NCBI RefSeq assembly: GCF_000006405.1
Contig: NW_003206506.1
Span: 141,756 to 205,755 of the forward strand
Direction of reading: 5' to 3'
Origin: Perkinsus marinus ATCC 50983
Taxonomy: Eukaryota; Perkinsozoa; Perkinsida; Perkinsidae
Length of the DNA stretch: 64,000 nucleotides
Made by a program: the position numbers and the translations under genes
Notes under the pieces: model-generated
Database searches by the model: none
What the model saw: the letters and a program-made list of their open reading frames with translations, nothing else
What the model was told of the DNA's origin: nothing
Part shown: positions 46,301-58,143 of the stretch, one piece after another
Layout: every line of letters starts with the position of its first letter
How positions within the stretch are numbered: the first letter of the stretch is position 1

Positions 46301-48229
46301 TATCCGAAGGGAAGTACGAACTCCCTCCGGCTGGGCTTTTTGGAGAAGACCAAGACCTCTGGTGAGGAGGCTCACAACCTCACAGTCACCTTCGTGTGCA
46401 GTATCATTAGCAAACTCTTGGTGAAGTACCCCAGACAAGTAACGCAGTCATTTTGAGAAACTCCCTTCCACATATTTGCTTAGAGTCGATGGCACGTACT
46501 ACCCTTTATTGTCAACCACACCAGTGGCGATCCGAACAGGAGTCGTAATGCTCCTCGGTTTTTCATCGATACGATGAAGGTTCTGCATGAGAAGGCTCTG
46601 CCTGCTGCAATTCAGGCCGATTCTCAGGGTGACCTTGGCACTTTCAATTGAGCTCTGAGATTGCTCTATTAGGTGTCGAACAGCATAAGATGCTTATACG
46701 AGAGCTCTGCAACTTGTGTATCGACACCAAATGTGAAGCCGGGGACGCCAACTTCTCGACGCTGGCTTCCTTTCCCAAGCTTCAGAGGCTTATACGGGGT
46801 GGCAGAGGCTCTCCTAAGATAGTTATACCACTACAGCAACACATCGGGTAGATCTGTATAGGAGCTGTTGTCGCTATCAGTGTAGTTGTACTAGATACAA
46901 CGCACGGTTGGATTGTGATGATGAAGATTCCGTAGTGGGTGTTGCCAGCTGGGGCCCGATGGTGAAAATTATGTCAAGTAAAGCAAAGCCGAAGAGGATA
47001 GTCATGTGTGGGACGGATGGCAGACAGTAAGGAGGTCGTGCCATGTTGATCACTCTTGAGTTTTTCTCACAAGGTATCCCTTTCTGGCCAAACAGGAATC
47101 CAACGGTGATATGCGCAAGGATGCTAGAATGATGGATTTGTTTACTATGATAAACCATAACCTAGATAGCCATTCCAAGGAAAGTCGTAATGCTAACGAT
47201 GGCGAAGAGCCAAGAAGCAGTCTTCTCAAGGGAGTAGGCATGTGGCTATTGAGCGTTCAGCAATACGTGTCTCCTTTTCAGGTTAAACTGCGAACATATG
47301 CTGTGATATGTTTGTCGAGTGCCGCTGCTCTGATCGAATGGATGACGGGTTTCCAGACTATGCGAGAATGTATTTCGACAGCAGCTGCGAGAGTTATAGA
47401 AGAAGAGTCTCCTTTCGTGAAGTTGCTCAATACGCGGGTTAGGGATGACATTTTAGCGCCTAATGGGGCGACGGCATTCGCAAGGTTGTTGCGTGAGAAC
47501 CCTCCTGTGTTGCAGCATTGGTACTTCGCACTCGCCCGCGATGCTGATCATTGGCTGAATATACGCAATAGGTTTATCGCCACACAAGCCCTTTGGTGTA
47601 TGGTTGGGTATATCATCGGTCTCGGTGATAGGCATTGCGAGAATATAATGTTGAGCGATGTGGATGGAGAACTCACTCATGTAGATTTTGATTGTATATT
47701 CGACGCTGGTCACAAGCTGAAAGTGCCAGAAGTGGTGCCATTTAGGCTGACCAGCAACTGTGTTAGTGCCATGGGTGCTAATGGTGTCGAAGGGCCATTC
47801 CGCTGGGTGTGTGTTGAAGCAATGTCAGTGCTGCGAGCTCATAAGAAAACTCTTCTATCTGTGATGTTTTCCTTTGTTGCGGATCCCGTAACTCAATGGG
47901 CTACAGCAGCTAGAACCAAGCAGTTCTCATTACGTGGGGGTAAAACTGAGGCCAACTTGGTAGTGGCACGTGCCAGCGATAACGCAGATAGGACGGTGAA
48001 GGAGGTGGAACAAAAGTTGTCCGGCGTAGTGTTCCTCGCCAGAGCTGTTACTTCTGATGGCAGTCACGATGGGGGTGCTCAAGATCCTCTGCTGCTCCCT
48101 AACGACTTTCAAGGGGATTTCCGAGGGGCGAGTCTCAGCGTTGAAGGGCAAGTTGACGAGCTAATTCGAGTTGCGACTAGCACGAAATATTTAATCCGCA
48201 TGTACATCGGCTGGATGCCTCTCCTTTGA
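40387..48229 (+). CDS. ATR: ATR-type PI3K-like checkpoint kinase
   Basis: ATR senses single-stranded DNA at stalled forks and activates the replication checkpoint. One exon of more than 5 kb (40601-45955) encodes the helical repeat and FAT regions. Smaller exons follow. The kinase C-lobe has the catalytic loop GLGDRHCENIML (47618-47653) and metal-binding HVDFDCIFDAG; human ATR has HVDFN here. VPFRLTSNCVSAMGANGVEG is the usual ATR activation segment. The protein ends in the FATC domain ELIRVATSTKYLIRMYIGW and PLL. Total length is roughly 2,400 residues, normal for ATR. The start at 40387 is the first in-frame ATG after the Obg stop, joined by a 34-nt intron to the long exon. Another intron near 47234-47281 is in frame and stop-free, so it could be mistaken for coding sequence. 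Confidence 0.9.
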
Positions 48230-49156
48230 ACAATTGACTTAACGTAATGTTTCATTTTTCATTCATAATTTCTGTTTAGTTTGCGAATCGTCTTTTCCTA
48301 TAGCAGTGGTGTTTGTGGCTACGACAAATCTGACGAGTCGTTCACTGGCATAACACGCGTCTATCTCTGCGAAAATAGCAGCTTTGGCTGCACCGAGAGT
48401 TACTTCTTCGAACCTCGTTGCTCAACCACCTAATGAGGCACGTTCGGGCGGCGGATATACTTAGACGAGTTCATTCTGTGTCGATGTCTCGCATCTCAGG
48501 GGAACTAGCGGAAGCTTTCCAGGGGCAGGGGACCGTCCACTGATATTACTACGTCAGTATGATTCAAGCCGTGCACTACAAAATCGATGAGGACGTTGCA
48601 GGGCATGAAGAAATATATTCATGAAGAGTGGTGATCACGTGTTTTGTTCCCGATAGTCCCTCGTACGCCTACAATGAAAACCCTCTGACAGAAAGCGCTG
48701 TAGGCCTCACATTTGGTCGATGCCTAGGCAACATTTCCGAATACGAACATCTCGTGAAGAAAAACGTAATCGCAACTGTACACTGTGTGTGAGGATTGAT
48801 AAAGAATGCATTGGCAAACACATTGCCTACGTCCAATCATCCACCATGTGTATGCATTGTGACCTTCACGAATGGATCGATGCTAGTCAGTGTTCTGTCA
48901 ACTTTTTTCCAAGATTTAAGCATCCTACATAAACGGCCAACTATTATTCATGGGGTTATGACGGCGGCAAGGGCCGGACTTGGAGATGAAGCTGGGTTCC
49001 CCGCCGAGGCGGGAACCACCAGCTCTGCGGAAGCTTGTCAATTCGGTCTAGTGACTACACAACTTCGACTTGAGTTGAACCGACACCTCCTTTACACAAC
49101 AGAGCTGGTCAGTCAGAACGTGCTTTGGAATGCAATTACCATTCAGAGGCATGGTT
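48230..49156. other. convergent intergenic region
   Basis: This is 3' sequence of ATR (plus) and of the TPR gene (minus). ORFs on the plus strand (48720-49353) have no homology and partly cover the opposite-strand TPR exons. A GC-rich hairpin lies at 48995-49017. Confidence 0.5.
48995..49017. repeat. GC-rich hairpin downstream of the TPR gene
   Basis: GGTTCCC, C, GCC, GA, GGC, GGGAACC forms a strong stem with one bulged C and a tiny loop. It lies about 140 bp past the TPR stop on the minus strand and could be an RNA 3'-end structure. Confidence 0.45.
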
Positions 49157-51785
49157 TCATAACATATCCTCTTCACAGTCGAAGAATTCCTCACTTTCTC
49201 GACTCGATGGCACCTCACCTGTCGCACTTCCGGCTACCTCGCGATGCTGTTGCCGGGTATTCAGCACTACTACCTGTGTGCTGCAGTAACTCTACGAACG
49301 TCAAGAGGTCCTACTACCTCGGAGCCTGGAGCCGTATCACTATCACTATGTGATATGCTGCTTCCTTGGATCGGGGCAGGGGTGCGAAAATTATCGACAA
49401 CAACTCCTAGTGTAACATTATTCCCAGCGTACACCAGCATCCTTTCGCATGCCTGTAATAGCAACTGCTCCGGAGAACTTCGCAGGTCTGAACCCACGTT
49501 GACAAAAGAAGAGCAGTCCATGCTCTGTTCGTCCTTGAACAAAGGGATAGCCTTCTTTACCATTCTAACACATTCACCATACATACCACCCCAAAGGTAC
49601 CTGCCTTCAAACTCCATCACGCCGCTGCAACATCCCACATTTCTGCCGCTAGCTTGTAATACACAGCAGCGTTACCGTCTTGTACCACGTTCTCCTCAAT
49701 ATTCCTTGTAGCTGCTTCCACGATAGGAATGTACTTCCGAAAGGCCAGTCTATTGACGTTCTCAACACCTACGAGCAAATCCCCTGCCTCACTATACTAG
49801 GAGTCCACCTTCCGTGTGAGTTTCGATGAGCTCATTGTGAACCTCCATGAGTACACAAATATCCACAGCATCCTTGACCGCCTCCAGAGCGTAACTACCA
49901 ATGCTAGAGGGATCAATCGCATAATATCCAACTTTTCCAACGCTCTCTCAAAGTTCTCCCTGGCCTTTTCCCTATTCTTTCGCCTCCACAGTATCTTCCC
50001 TAGAGTGTGGGTAGAGCTCGCCACCAACGGAGAATCATCACCACATGTACGCTAGAAGGAGTGCGAAGTTCGCGATGGGATGAGCAGTATCAGCATACCT
50101 TGAAGATCTCAATGGCCTCTTCTGCGTACTCCTGAGCCTCAGCCAGATTGTTCAGATCCACGTAGCACTTGGCGACGCTCATGGCCGCCTTTGCTACCAG
50201 AGAGGAACCCCCGACTGCCAGGAACTTTTCCTGATACCACTAGCACTATACGATAGGCTCGAAGAAGCTGATGTACTCAACTGAGTAGAATTTATGTGCT
50301 TTCTTGCAAAACTCCAAGGCCTCCTCATTACGACCTCGACGCTCTAACACTATCCCAAGACCGAGGAAGACACCACCGAGATTACTGATGACGGGGAGCT
50401 TATAACCCTTACCATAGCCAGTGACTAAATATTCTACCTGTCGCTTTCAGTGCCACGACCCTCAGCTACTTGCTGTTCTATCAGGGATAATGCTTCTTTG
50501 AAGTACTGCTCTGCCTCCTCCAAGTTCCCCATTGAACTAAGGCAACTATGTTTCCAACCATGTTCTCACTCCATCACTAACCTATGAGTATGTCCGATAT
50601 TCTCGCACAGCGCGGGGGACTTCCCAAGCATCTCCTCTATCTCCTTGAATAAGGCTAATGCCTCAGTGAGATTACCCTGCTTCCATCTCGTGAATGCGCA
50701 TGCCTATGAAACTCCTCCCTATATTACAGCGAACCAGCTCCCAAGCTCACTTGCACTGCCTTCAGTTTAAAGGGATCACCAAGTTCTCGACACACAGGTA
50801 GGATCTCATCTAACTCCTTCTGACACTTCCTCAACCTATTATGACTATTAATGATCATCACCTTTGAGTGCGCTAACCTGTAAAGGCCGATCCAAACGTC
50901 GAACAACTTGAAGAAAGTAGAAAGAGTGATGGCGCTCTCGAGTCCCTTCTCCGCTTTCAAAGAGAAATACAGTTCCTCCAACTAAACCACGGTGGCCTCA
51001 GTCACTGACAAGGAACCTCAGTCTACTTGTTCTTCATTCTCGTACTGCGTCTCGACACGCTCAGGCTCCGTTACCAAACCAGAAGGGGAGAAGTTCCGGC
51101 CCCTACTACCAGCAGGCATTCCCATCTCCAGCGAGGCAACAACTTACTTGATATCCTCATATGTAAGTCTATGGTTGGATCCTTCGAGAGCAGCGGCATT
51201 CTCTCCCACTCTCGGGAGCTCAGACACTTCCGCACTCGCGCTCATTTCTGATGCTGTGCATTCGGAAGACTCTCCCGCCGTCATCCCTGAGACCTCAGCC
51301 CGATTGCCGTCCAAGAGTGATGATGACCCAGCCTCATCTGCAATCCCAGTCTCCTCCTTATCATGTACCGGAATCGTTTGTCCCTCCTTTCTGGTGGATC
51401 CCTCATCGCTCATTCTCTCGGATGACTCCGCCTCCTCTACTGCAGAAGAGTCTGCCTTCCAAACTCCAGGGAGTTCATCACTATTCAGCACCGTGGCATC
51501 TCCCCCGTCTACTATAGGGACCACATCGTTATCAACTACTGAGGGCTCTCCCACATCCCCGGTAGGAGGAACGCTCTCATCAGCCACATCGGCCTTAGTG
51601 GATTCCGCCATATTCGAGCCCTCTTCAGTTTCGACGGGTACTTCTCCGGTATCTCTTTCTGTCTTCTTCTTAAGAGTCTCTTTTAAGTGCCTCATGTACT
51701 TCTGCAACGTCTCCCTCTCACACACAAAAGCGTCCTGTTTCTCCGGGGACCGAGGCATCAATTGGATCTCAGGCAGGTCTTCCAT
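49157..51785 (-). CDS. tetratricopeptide-repeat protein with an acidic N-terminal half
   Basis: TPR arrays are protein-protein scaffolds. The start MEDLPEIQLMPRSPEKQD leads into a coiled-coil-like segment (LQKYMRHLKETLKKKTERD) and then about 150 acidic, Ser/Glu-rich residues. Downstream exons carry helical repeats: RWKQGNLTEALALFKEIEEM, GNLEEAEQYFKEALSLIEQQ, GRNEEALEFCKKAHKFYS, DLNNLAEAQEYAEEAIEIFK and RRKNREKARENFERALEK. The repeats run from about 50980 to 49800. A non-repeat region follows (NVNRLAFRKYIPIVEAATRN), then a tail ending SEEFFDCEEDML. About ten short introns are present. The exon joining the acidic part to the first repeat is unresolved. I cannot name the family. Dynein-assembly and kinesin-light-chain-like proteins share this repeat style. 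Confidence 0.7.
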
Positions 51786-51917
51786 TCTACAGTTCGCTGA
51801 GGAGGAATAAGGTCACTCCATCATCCTACCATTGTATCTTATTCACTACGTTTCGAGTCTATATTATAGAAGCACCGCAAGTCGCTGAGTCCCGAGCTCC
51901 TACTGGAGGGAAGTTTG

Positions 51918-52448
51918 TCAGAGTTGCAACTGCCAGGAGAGTCCATATTCGAATACCTCGTCGCATACGATATCACACCTTGAGCGTGTCGGCGGCGTAG
52001 GTGGAGGGAAATGGGTTAACGCGAGTTTATGAGCTTCTTCTACAGCAGATTCGAGGTACCATATCAACTTGCTATTTTTCTTCCCTTTTTTCTTCCGTTT
52101 CATCATAGCGTCAAACAGAAGCTCCACTGCTGGACGGCAGGATCTACCACGGCCGAGATCCTCATCGGGATCGCACCCTATGACACTCACTCCGCCTCTT
52201 CCTCCGTCGGCTCGAGCTTATCCTCAGCTTCATCGATTTCATCTGCAAACTCCAGCGATGGCTCGACCACACGAGGAGGGGGAGATGTGGCCTTGTCCTC
52301 CATGGGAGGTACTCTCGAGTGGATCTACAATTGCTCAACCATAGACAGAAATTTCAGAGCAAGTACAAACTCTGGTAGAGTCAGCCACGACTTCCCCTTC
52401 GGACTCGGAATCAATGTTGTCCCAACGGCTGTAGTCGATGGGTGCCAT
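51918..52448 (-). CDS. small charged protein, unrecognised
   Basis: The start MAPIDYSRWDNIDSESEGEV resembles the N-terminal signature of several conserved eukaryotic proteins (IDYSKWD.I..DSE). A 47-nt intron leads to an acidic exon (LEFADEIDEAEDKLEPTEE). A second intron then leads to a helical, lysine-rich exon (ELLFDAMMKRKKKGKKNSK) followed by LIWYLESAVEEAHKLAL. The frame stops at 51918. The last part may contain a further intron. No catalytic domain is visible. Confidence 0.5.
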
Positions 52449-52705
52449 TATACAAGATAAAAATTTCAAAGCCACACTCTTGATGCGACTAGAGTAGTAC
52501 ACTCGAAATGATATGATGCATGAATGAGTTGAGAAGAGTAACCGCCGTAACTGCATAAGTGTCTGTCTTAACTTCAGTCCTTCCGTTGCTTGTCTTCCTT
52601 GCTAGCCTAGCATATGTTCCATGAGCACTGTGTTGAATATGAGTTACAAACCACTTCTTAACGATTCGTGTTGAATTGTCTAATCCCATCGAGACCGTAT
52701 TTCAG

Positions 52706-52937
52706 ATGGAAGAAGAGGCAGACATCATATTTATTGAAGATTCAGTCTCAGTTCGATTGACCACTCAACACCACGGAGAGGAATATCGTGCGGAAGCGTG
52801 TGAAGGCAGCCACTACTCGGGCAAAGCGAAGCAGCACCTCTATACGCAATAGAAACAAAGCCCCTGCTGCTACCAATACATCCAGAATTGCTGATGATAA
52901 AGGAAGAGAATTGACAGAGATAATTTCTCTACAGTAA
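52706..52937 (+). CDS. possible small basic protein
   Basis: Exon 52706-52744 (MEEEADIIFIEDS) can be joined through a 34-nt intron to 52779-52937. That second exon encodes a strongly basic segment (VRKRVKAATTRAKRSSTS) and ends IISLQ-stop. The donor (gtctca) and acceptor (cggag) are poor, and no family is recognised. The stop lies 18 bp before the valyl-tRNA synthetase stop on the other strand, so it could instead be that gene's 3' untranslated sequence. Confidence 0.25.
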
Positions 52938-52954
52938 CGTTAGCAATAGTTCAT

Positions 52955-55900
52955 CTACGCAGTGGTCTCCATGGCCGCTTTAATCTGAGCAATGACCTTC
53001 TTCTGCTCAGTAAGCTCAGCCCTGTAAGACTCCTCCTTAGCAGCGTTGGCATGACGAACCTGTGGGGGCACCTTCTCCTCATAGTCTGGTACCTGATCCA
53101 CACACCCAGTAGCCACCAGGAGCCTACTAGTTATGAAGTACCTCTCTCTTAGAAACGTAAGTCTGCAGGTTGTGCTGGGTTATGCCCATCTTCTTCTCGA
53201 GCTTCTTCAACTCAGCACCGAGATCGACAAGCCCGGCTACTTCCATGTAAGTGGTCACATGTTCCGACACGACGTTCGCGATGGTTCTGAAGCGACCAAC
53301 ATATACTATGTTCAAGATACTCGTAAGCTCACCCTGTGGGAACCGCACCAGCATCATCAATGACATTGAGGGAAGAGAGCTTGGCCATAGTCGCTATATG
53401 ATCAGCGATCTTGGGCAGAACACGTCGAGCCTCTGGATCCGCTGCCCGGATGTAGGCATGAGGCATCGCCTTGGGAGGCAAGCCAAGCGAAGCAGCCTGG
53501 GACCTGATATACCGAAACACTCAGGTGTACTCATACTACGACTTCCTCAGTACCTCAAGGAGGAAGTGGTGGACTGAAGTAGCACCATCTCCTCTTCTAC
53601 AGCGAGATTCCTCCATGACATCACTTCTTGAGGGTAACTGCCACAAGAGGGAGTCCACTGTGGTCATAACAAGTAGATGATCCTCACTCAGCAATAACGA
53701 TGGATTCGGCCTTCGTAATACCATCAGGAATCCTTTGATAGAGCTCCTCTGTCACGAAGGGCAGCAAAGGGTGGAGAAGCCTCAGGCCACGGTCCAAACA
53801 TATGTACAATACCTAGTGGCAATACCTATTGAAACTAGCAGTAGATTCTACCTCTCTAGCAATCCGAAGTTCCTCAGAGTCACCACCCTCAAGAGCACGG
53901 AAACGCTTCTTGACGAGTTCAAGATAGTAATCACAGAAATCGTATAGCCAGAAGTTGTAGGTGGCAGTAGTGGCATCACTGAAGTTGAACTCCTTGATAC
54001 CCTTGTTCGCAGCACCCGCAGCATCCGAGAGCCTGAGGGCATACACAGCAGTAACGCATGGCTAAGGTAGTACACTCTTCACACCGTTACCATTATGAAC
54101 GCCAATTGTACGCGATTTGACATAGCCATTTCATATCAGTTCTTAGAATTCATATTATGTTCAATTATAATTCAATATTAATACATACTAACTCGACTAT
54201 CCTATGTACGATCATGTTACCTTGAAAGGATCCACTTGTCCTCCCACTCAAGTTTAGCATCGAGAGGTAGACCTCTGGACTTGAAGCTCTCCCCGAAGTT
54301 AGGCAGAGCAAACTTCATTACATTCCACAATCTGCAGGAGAACGATACTGTACCGAGGCCTCTCTCGAGATGAATCACTTATTGCAGAAGTATCGATAGG
54401 ATACTACTCTGTTGATGTCGAGGTTAATACTCCGAGCCTGGCCAGTGTAAGCCAGCAGGCCGAATCTACAGCGAGATGGTGGTCCTAGGAACCATAAAGT
54501 GATAAGCAGCAACAGCACCTCAGAGCATCAGAACCACACTCAGGAATTCCATCAGGGAAATCCTTCTCCTGGCCCTTCATAGCCTTCTTGATCTCCCTCT
54601 CAGGCAAGTTACCTGTGAGCACATGAGACCTCCCTCTACACAGCATTGCACCACCCTACCATGCTTCAGCTTCTCCTGTAGCTCAGGGAGGCCAATACCC
54701 GACATAACCTCAAGAGGGTCAATCACATTACCAAGGGACTTGGACATCTTACGCCCATGAGCGTCACGTACCTACGGCACGAACTATTCCGAGGCTGGAA
54801 CCTAGGCTATAAGAACCCACCATAGAATGCAAACATACAGTGTGGAAGGGGAGCTCGTCAGTGAGGGCCAAGGACATCATCACCATACGTGCTACCCAGA
54901 AGAAGAGGATATCGTGTCCAGTCTCGAGGACAGAGCTGGGGAAGAATGCCTTCATGTCGTCAGTATTCATGTCAGGCCACCCAAGTGCAGACATAGGAAG
55001 AAGTCCACTAGAGAACCTACGGGAGAACCTAGTGCCAACATCATCAAAAACATAAAGACTTACCAGGTGTCCAAAACATCGGGATCCTGAGCCAGCTCGA
55101 TATCACTCTCGGGGATGCCGAGCTTCTCCGAGGCCCGCTCCAATGCCTCAGCCTCATCCCGCCCGACGAACCTACCATACCACACCTCTTCCACATTCCT
55201 CTCAGTCATGAGACTACCACTGCTCCTCAGTGTAGCACGGCTTGACCACCTTATAGGCCGGAATGCGGTGGCCCCACCACAACTGACGAGACACACACCA
55301 GTCACGAATGTTTTCGAGCCAGTTGAACCAAGTGCTCTCGTAATAGCTAGGCTCGATCCTTAGCTTGCCCTCCTTCACAGCTTGGACCTGTTGCCAAGGC
55401 ATCCAACCAACTAGCGGATCGCCCGTCCTCACCCCCCGAGCAGCCTCCTTACTGCAGTCCATCCACCACTGTGGCTTCAACACAGGTTCCACAATATCCT
55501 TGGACTTAGAACACAGAGGGACCTAGAGAGACAAGAGTGAGTTGTCGAGATACCATATACCCTACCTTCATGGCGTTGTCGGTCTTGCCAACGAAAAGGC
55601 CAAGCTCCTTCAGCCGTTCCTCGACAGTCCTACGAGCGACGAAACGATGTTGGCCAGCGAACTCACCGCAATTATCGTTCATAGTGCCTGAGTAACTCTT
55701 CGACCAGCAGTGTACTATACAATGAGCCTACCATCATCGTTCAGAATGTTAATCTCTGGCAAGTGATGTCGGCGACCAATAGCAAAATCGTTGGGATCAT
55801 GGGCCGGTGTAATCTTCACACAACCAGTACCAAAGTCCATAGAGACGTAGTCATCAGCGATGACAACCATCTTCCTATTGGGGATGAAGGGGTGGACGAG

Positions 55901-57648
55901 CTCCTTGCCAATAAGGTAAGTAAAACGATCATCCTTAGGGTTAACAGCCACAGCAACATCACCCAGCATGGTCTCCAAACGAGTGGTGGCGATATGAACA
56001 AACCTACACTGAACATACCATCACCAGCTGCCACCATCGGAACCTACTTGGTAGGGTCCTCCTTGAGAGGATATTTGAACTCCACCAAAACACCAACCTC
56101 TACCTTAGCATCAGACAGGCCAGGGATCTGAGAGTAACCGCAATAGAGCAAACACTAAGGGGTTACGATTACCGAGAGGAGGGTCCTCTTATCGATGTCG
56201 ATGTGATCGACCTCAAGATCACTAAGTGCAGTGCGCAAATAGGGACACCAATTGACCAGCCTGGTGTCACGATAGATCTTGCCTTCATCGTAAAACCGAA
56301 CCTGTATTACAGTCACGTCTCATTACCCAATGGCAACGTAGCTTACGAAGGCCTCCTTGACAGCAGTGGACAGGTTATCATCCATGGTGAAAAACTGGCG
56401 GTCCCAGTCCAAGGAACCTGAGCTAACCCTATTAAACTCCAGTACTGGAATACTTTCCGCAGCTAGGCTCAAGAGTTTCTTCACTAGGTATACAAGGTTA
56501 TACGCGAAGTATACAAAAACCAATAAGAATTGACCGTAGAATTCCTCAGACTTCTCATATTGTCACCAACACATGAAGTTGTTCATGTGCCATGCATGCA
56601 GGGTGCATATATTCCCACACTGTGAATCTGGGCAAGGTATCGGAATCATTACTCGCTAAACGCTCCATCTGTTTGCAGATGGTGTTGCCCTTCTCGTTTT
56701 TCCAAGCCCATACCTTCTCAAGGAACCTACACGAACAGCAATGAAGGCAGCAAGGCACAAACATAAGGACTCACTTCTCACGGCCAAGATCGTGCCTAGA
56801 GAGACCCTCATCACGCAAGAGCAGATTCTCGACAACAGACTGAGTGGCGATGCCGGCATGATCAGTACCTATCAAAAGCAAAATGATCCCACCAGGAATC
56901 GAACCTTCGCGGGTTTGACATACCGGGGATCCACAACGTCTGATGACCCATCATCCGATGCCACCTAGTCATACTGTCTTCGATACATGCCATCAAAGCA
57001 TGACCAAGATGAAGGGTACCTAACCCAATCCCGCTATTCTCTAACTGTCTTGACCAGCTTACCAGTGACATTAGGAGGAGGTACGCACATGACGAACTTC
57101 TGGGAATCCACAGTGTTCATGGCCTTCTGAGCATCAGCGTGGAAATATCCTTGCTTACGCCACCAGTCATACCAAGCAGATTCTACAGCCACAGGGTCAT
57201 AAGAATCAGCCTGAGTGACCATTATCCCACCATTTTGCCGCGACAATATACTACCATCGGCTCGGACATGTCCTTCTTCTCACCAACAGGGGTTTTATTC
57301 ACATAAGGTTGCTTCTTCTCAGGGACAGGCTTCGTTTCCTTCTTACCTTTACTCTTGCCTGACACAATGCTGTACACTCTATTTCCCCATCCAGTGATAA
57401 TGGAAGCGTGCCTACTACCTTGAAAGAGTGCCTGCTTTTCCTCTTTACTCATCTTGTTTTTCTTACCGGCCTTCTCCTGTTTCTTAAGCTTTTTCAATGC
57501 CGATTTACTAAGACCTACTCACCATCTAATCCCCCTTCCTCGGCAAGCACCCCAGTCCTCTACTACCTTCGGGGTTCTCAGCGGTGACATTCTCTGTATG
57601 ATCCTGCACAGAGTGTTGTGCGAGCTCGTCATTCTCCGACATAGACAT
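52955..57648 (-). CDS. VARS1: valyl-tRNA synthetase, cytosolic type
   Basis: This class I enzyme attaches valine to tRNA-Val and edits misacylated threonine. The first exons encode [14 protein letters not shown] and a lysine-rich extension ([18 protein letters not shown]). The catalytic core starts at about 57200: [31 protein letters not shown], then after a 43-nt intron TLHLGHAL (the HIGH signature). Later exons carry MAWGV-type editing-domain sequence with [22 protein letters not shown] (about 55800), WWGHRIPAY (about 55270), and [20 protein letters not shown] (KMSKS, about 54740). The C-terminal arm is a coiled coil ([20 protein letters not shown]), and it ends [14 protein letters not shown]. 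About fifteen introns are present; those at about 54060-54230 and 56430-56660 are longer and AT-rich. Confidence 0.93.
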
Positions 57649-57907
57649 TAGTGGGCCTCGAAGAGGTGACTGTACTAGAAATGAGCAGAGCTGAGGAGAG
57701 GCACTTTACGTCTATCGAACCATCCAAGAAGGGTCCTAGTTACTACTCTTTGTGGGTTGAGGCGGATGTAAGCACGATCAGCAGCACGACTTAGACGCGA
57801 CACCACGGTGAAGTCGAAAATTTCAAAAAATTTTCTACAAAGAGTAGCACTCTAAAACCAGCCTGTGAGCCCCATCCCATATATCCGGGATCTCCCAACG
57901 ATGTACA

Positions 57908-58123
57908 ATGTCTGCGGATAATAGGGACGGCGAGATACGAAACAACTCCACAGATATGTCTAAATCGATGACATGGGCGCGCGCGAATAACAGCGCACTT
58001 GTATGTCTGACCACGGCGGACACTCCTATTGAACTGAACGCAAGGGATCCAAGGGAGTACATAACATCTGATGAAGCACAAGCTTATGAGGTTTCATGTA
58101 ACAAGAGAAGGATGGTATTGTAA
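57908..58123 (+). CDS. short ORF of doubtful status
   Basis: A 71-residue frame starts MSADNRDGEIRNNSTDMSKS and ends KRRMVL. It begins with ATG and is hydrophilic. Equally long frames are open on the opposite strand, so this may be chance within the interval between valyl-tRNA synthetase and the membrane-protein gene. No family is recognised. Confidence 0.2.
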   Translation: MSADNRDGEIRNNSTDMSKSMTWARANNSALVCLTTADTPIELNARDPREYITSDEAQAYEVSCNKRRMVL

Positions 58124-58143
58124 AACATAGAGGACAGCGACGC

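Noticed and set aside
49280-49310. An apparent 26-nt intron in the TPR gene
   Set aside because: A 44-nt intron with an upstream gtagta donor keeps the same phase and is typical of this genome.
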